Notes under the pieces: generated by a model
Database searches by the model: none
The model's input: only the letters and a program-made list of their open reading frames with translations
What the model was told of the DNA's origin: nothing
Assembly: GCA_902488455.1 (NCBI GenBank)
Contig: CABTWG010000012.1
Location: 1-24,858 of the forward strand
DNA length: 24,858 nt
Source of the DNA: an uncultured Peptoniphilus sp.
GTDB lineage: Bacteria > Bacillota > Clostridia > Tissierellales > Peptoniphilaceae
Reading direction: 5' to 3'
In this document: positions 23,408 to 24,858 of the stretch, in pieces
How the letters are laid out: every line of letters begins with the position of its first letter
Position numbering within the stretch: position 1 is the stretch's first letter
Made by a program: the position numbers and the translations under genes

Positions 23408-24775
23408 ATGGAAGACAAATTATTAGCAATTGTACAATCCATTAATAGCGTACTTTGGGGAGTACCTATGATGATAGTTCTAGTAGGATGTGGTATTTTT
23501 TACACATTCATACTTAGAGGAATCCAAATAAGAGATTTTGGATTAGCATTTAAGAAAGCTTTTTCCGGCTTTAGTTTAAAAGGAAAAAAAGCTGGTGCAG
23601 ATGGAATGAGTTCTTTCCAATCATTAGCAACAGCAATCGCAGGACAAGTTGGTACTGGTAACTTAACTGGATCAGCAACAGCTATTATCTCAGGGGGACC
23701 TGGAGCAATATTCTGGATGTGGATCAGTGCTTTCTTCGGAATGGCAACAATCTTCGCAGAAGCAGTACTAGGACAAAAGTACAAAGTAGTTAAGGATGGA
23801 CAAGTAACAGGAGGTCCAGCATACTATCTAAGAAATGGTTTAAATTCTAAATTCTTAGCAGGACTATTTGCAATACTTATAACAATAGCTTTAGCATTTA
23901 TAGGTAACCTTGTGCAAGCAAACTCAATAGGACAAGCATTCTCAAGCGTTATAAATATACCTGCATGGGCAGTTGGACTTATAATGGTTGTAATCTCTGG
24001 ATTTATCTTCATCGGTGGAGTAGGAAGAATCGCATCTGTAACAGAAAAAATAGTTCCTATTATGGCATTTTTCTACATAATCGGTGGACTTATAATATTA
24101 GTTAAAAATGGCGGAGCAACAATAGACGCATTTAGACAAATTTTCGTAGGTGCATTTAATCCTCAAGCTGTACTAGGTGGAGCTGCAGGTATAACTGTTC
24201 GTCAAGCAATTAGATATGGGGTTGCACGTGGACTATTCTCTAACGAAGCTGGTATGGGTTCAACACCACAAGCTCACGCAGTAGCAAAAGTAAACCATCC
24301 ATGCGACCAAGGTCTAGTAGCAATCGTAGGTGTATTTATAGATACATTTATCGTTCTTACAATCAACGCACTAGTAATTATATCAACAGGAGCAAATACA
24401 ATTGACGGACTAAAGGGAATAAAAGTTACACAAAAAGCATTTGAAATAGGTATTGGACATATAGGAGTTGCATTTATAGCAGTAGCACTATTCTTCTTTG
24501 CATTCTCAACTATAATCGGTTGGTACTTCTATGGAGAAGCAAACATAATATATCTATTTGGTAAAAAAGGATTAGGAGTATATAGAATATTAGCATTAAT
24601 ATTTATATATTTAGGAACAATGTTCCAAGTAGACCTAGTTTGGGAACTTGCAGATATGTTTAACGCAATGATGGTAATCCCTAACATAATTGGGGTATTT
24701 GGACTTTACAAGGTAGTTCAAAGCTCACTTAAAGAATATGAAACATTGAAACTAGGTGTAAATCCAAACGCATAA
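23408..24775 (+). CDS. alanine/glycine:cation symporter, AGCS family
   Basis: The 455-residue protein imports alanine or glycine with Na+ (or H+). Family blocks are clear: SINSVLWGVPMMIVLVGCG (about 14-32), the GQVGTGNLTGSATAIISGGP stretch that forms part of the substrate site, FWMWISAFFGMATIFAEA, and GLFSNEAGMGSTPQAHAVAK. Length is normal. The start at 23408 was chosen because AAGGAGG sits seven bases upstream and MEDKLLAIVQSIN matches the family. A longer frame from 23381 would begin at or before the promoter's start point. No T-box or glycine riboswitch is visible upstream. No terminator is seen in the ~60 bp before the IS-like terminus. Confidence 0.92.
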   Translation: MEDKLLAIVQSINSVLWGVPMMIVLVGCGIFYTFILRGIQIRDFGLAFKKAFSGFSLKGKKAGADGMSSFQSLATAIAGQVGTGNLTGSATAIISGGPGAIFWMWISAFFGMATIFAEAVLGQKYKVVKDGQVTGGPAYYLRNGLNSKFLAGLFAILITIALAFIGNLVQANSIGQAFSSVINIPAWAVGLIMVVISGFIFIGGVGRIASVTEKIVPIMAFFYIIGGLIILVKNGGATIDAFRQIFVGAFNPQAVLGGAAGITVRQAIRYGVARGLFSNEAGMGSTPQAHAVAKVNHPCDQGLVAIVGVFIDTFIVLTINALVIISTGANTIDGLKGIKVTQKAFEIGIGHIGVAFIAVALFFFAFSTIIGWYFYGEANIIYLFGKKGLGVYRILALIFIYLGTMFQVDLVWELADMFNAMMVIPNIIGVFGLYKVVQSSLKEYETLKLGVNPNA

Positions 24776-24832
24776 TAGGATTAAGTTAAGAAGTAAATAA
24801 AGTTAAGATTAAAAATGGAAAGCTTCAGAGAA

Positions 24833-24858
24833 TGAACTGACCCCCAAAAGTTGGACTA
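24833..24858. mobile_element. terminus of an IS3-family (IS150-like) element, cut by window edge
   Basis: The last 26 bases begin TGAACTGACCCCCAAAAG and continue TTGGACT. This strongly resembles the terminal inverted repeat of IS150/IS1223-group IS3 elements (TG start, C run, AAAAGTTGGAC). The transposase would lie beyond the window, so this is recognition by motif only. Confidence 0.55.

Overview
The window is the chromosomal replication-origin region of a low-GC Gram-positive bacterium. The evidence is the gene set dnaA-dnaN-yaaA-recF-gyrB-gyrA plus rpmH-rnpA-yidD-yidC-jag, strong GGAGG ribosome sites, AGA-rich arginine codons and AT-rich spacers. The sodium-coupled transporters, and a sigma-B-type operon directly behind gyrA (an arrangement I recall from Clostridioides difficile), suggest an anaerobic Clostridia/Tissierellia relative, perhaps Peptoniphilaceae. 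That placement is inference; no 16S or other marker is present.

Left flank (1-805): the 3' end of an alkaline phosphatase gene on +, then two back-to-back terminators facing a long minus-strand block. Minus block (806-11848, listed in transcription order): dnaA, dnaN, yaaA (S4 domain), recF, gyrB, gyrA, anti-anti-sigma (STAS), anti-sigma kinase-like protein, SigB/F-type sigma factor, a PsiE-like/CorC_HlyC membrane protein and a ZIP metal transporter. From dnaN on, the genes overlap by 1-8 nt or sit within 20 nt, so they look like one translationally coupled transcription unit.

Origin: it is bipartite. About eight DnaA-box-like sites lie upstream of dnaA (11849-12193). The dnaA-dnaN spacer (10359-10504) holds a DnaA box, seven DnaA-trio trinucleotides and an AT tract directly before the dnaN ribosome site, which is the likely unwinding element.

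Second minus block (12237-14567): rpmH-rnpA-yidD-yidC-jag, with a strong promoter before rpmH and a terminator after jag. The usual Firmicute arrangement has rpmH next to dnaA and diverging from it. Here the module is flipped, so jag adjoins the origin and rpmH-jag would run head-on to the right-moving fork.

Right arm (14790-24858), mostly on + (leading strand): a tetR-MMPL-secreted glycine-heptad protein operon, then a small secreted protein on the minus strand bracketed by an inverted repeat. Three sodium- or proton-coupled uptake systems follow: a UraA-type uracil permease, an NSS (SNF) transporter and an AGCS alanine/glycine symporter. The last bases look like the terminus of an IS3-family element.

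I found no CRISPR array, tRNA, rRNA or prophage. The most unusual items are the flipped rpmH module, an anti-sigma factor lacking its ATP-binding motifs, the inverted-repeat-bracketed secreted gene, and a terminator-like hairpin that contains the ribosome site of the NSS gene and may carry a promoter in its loop.
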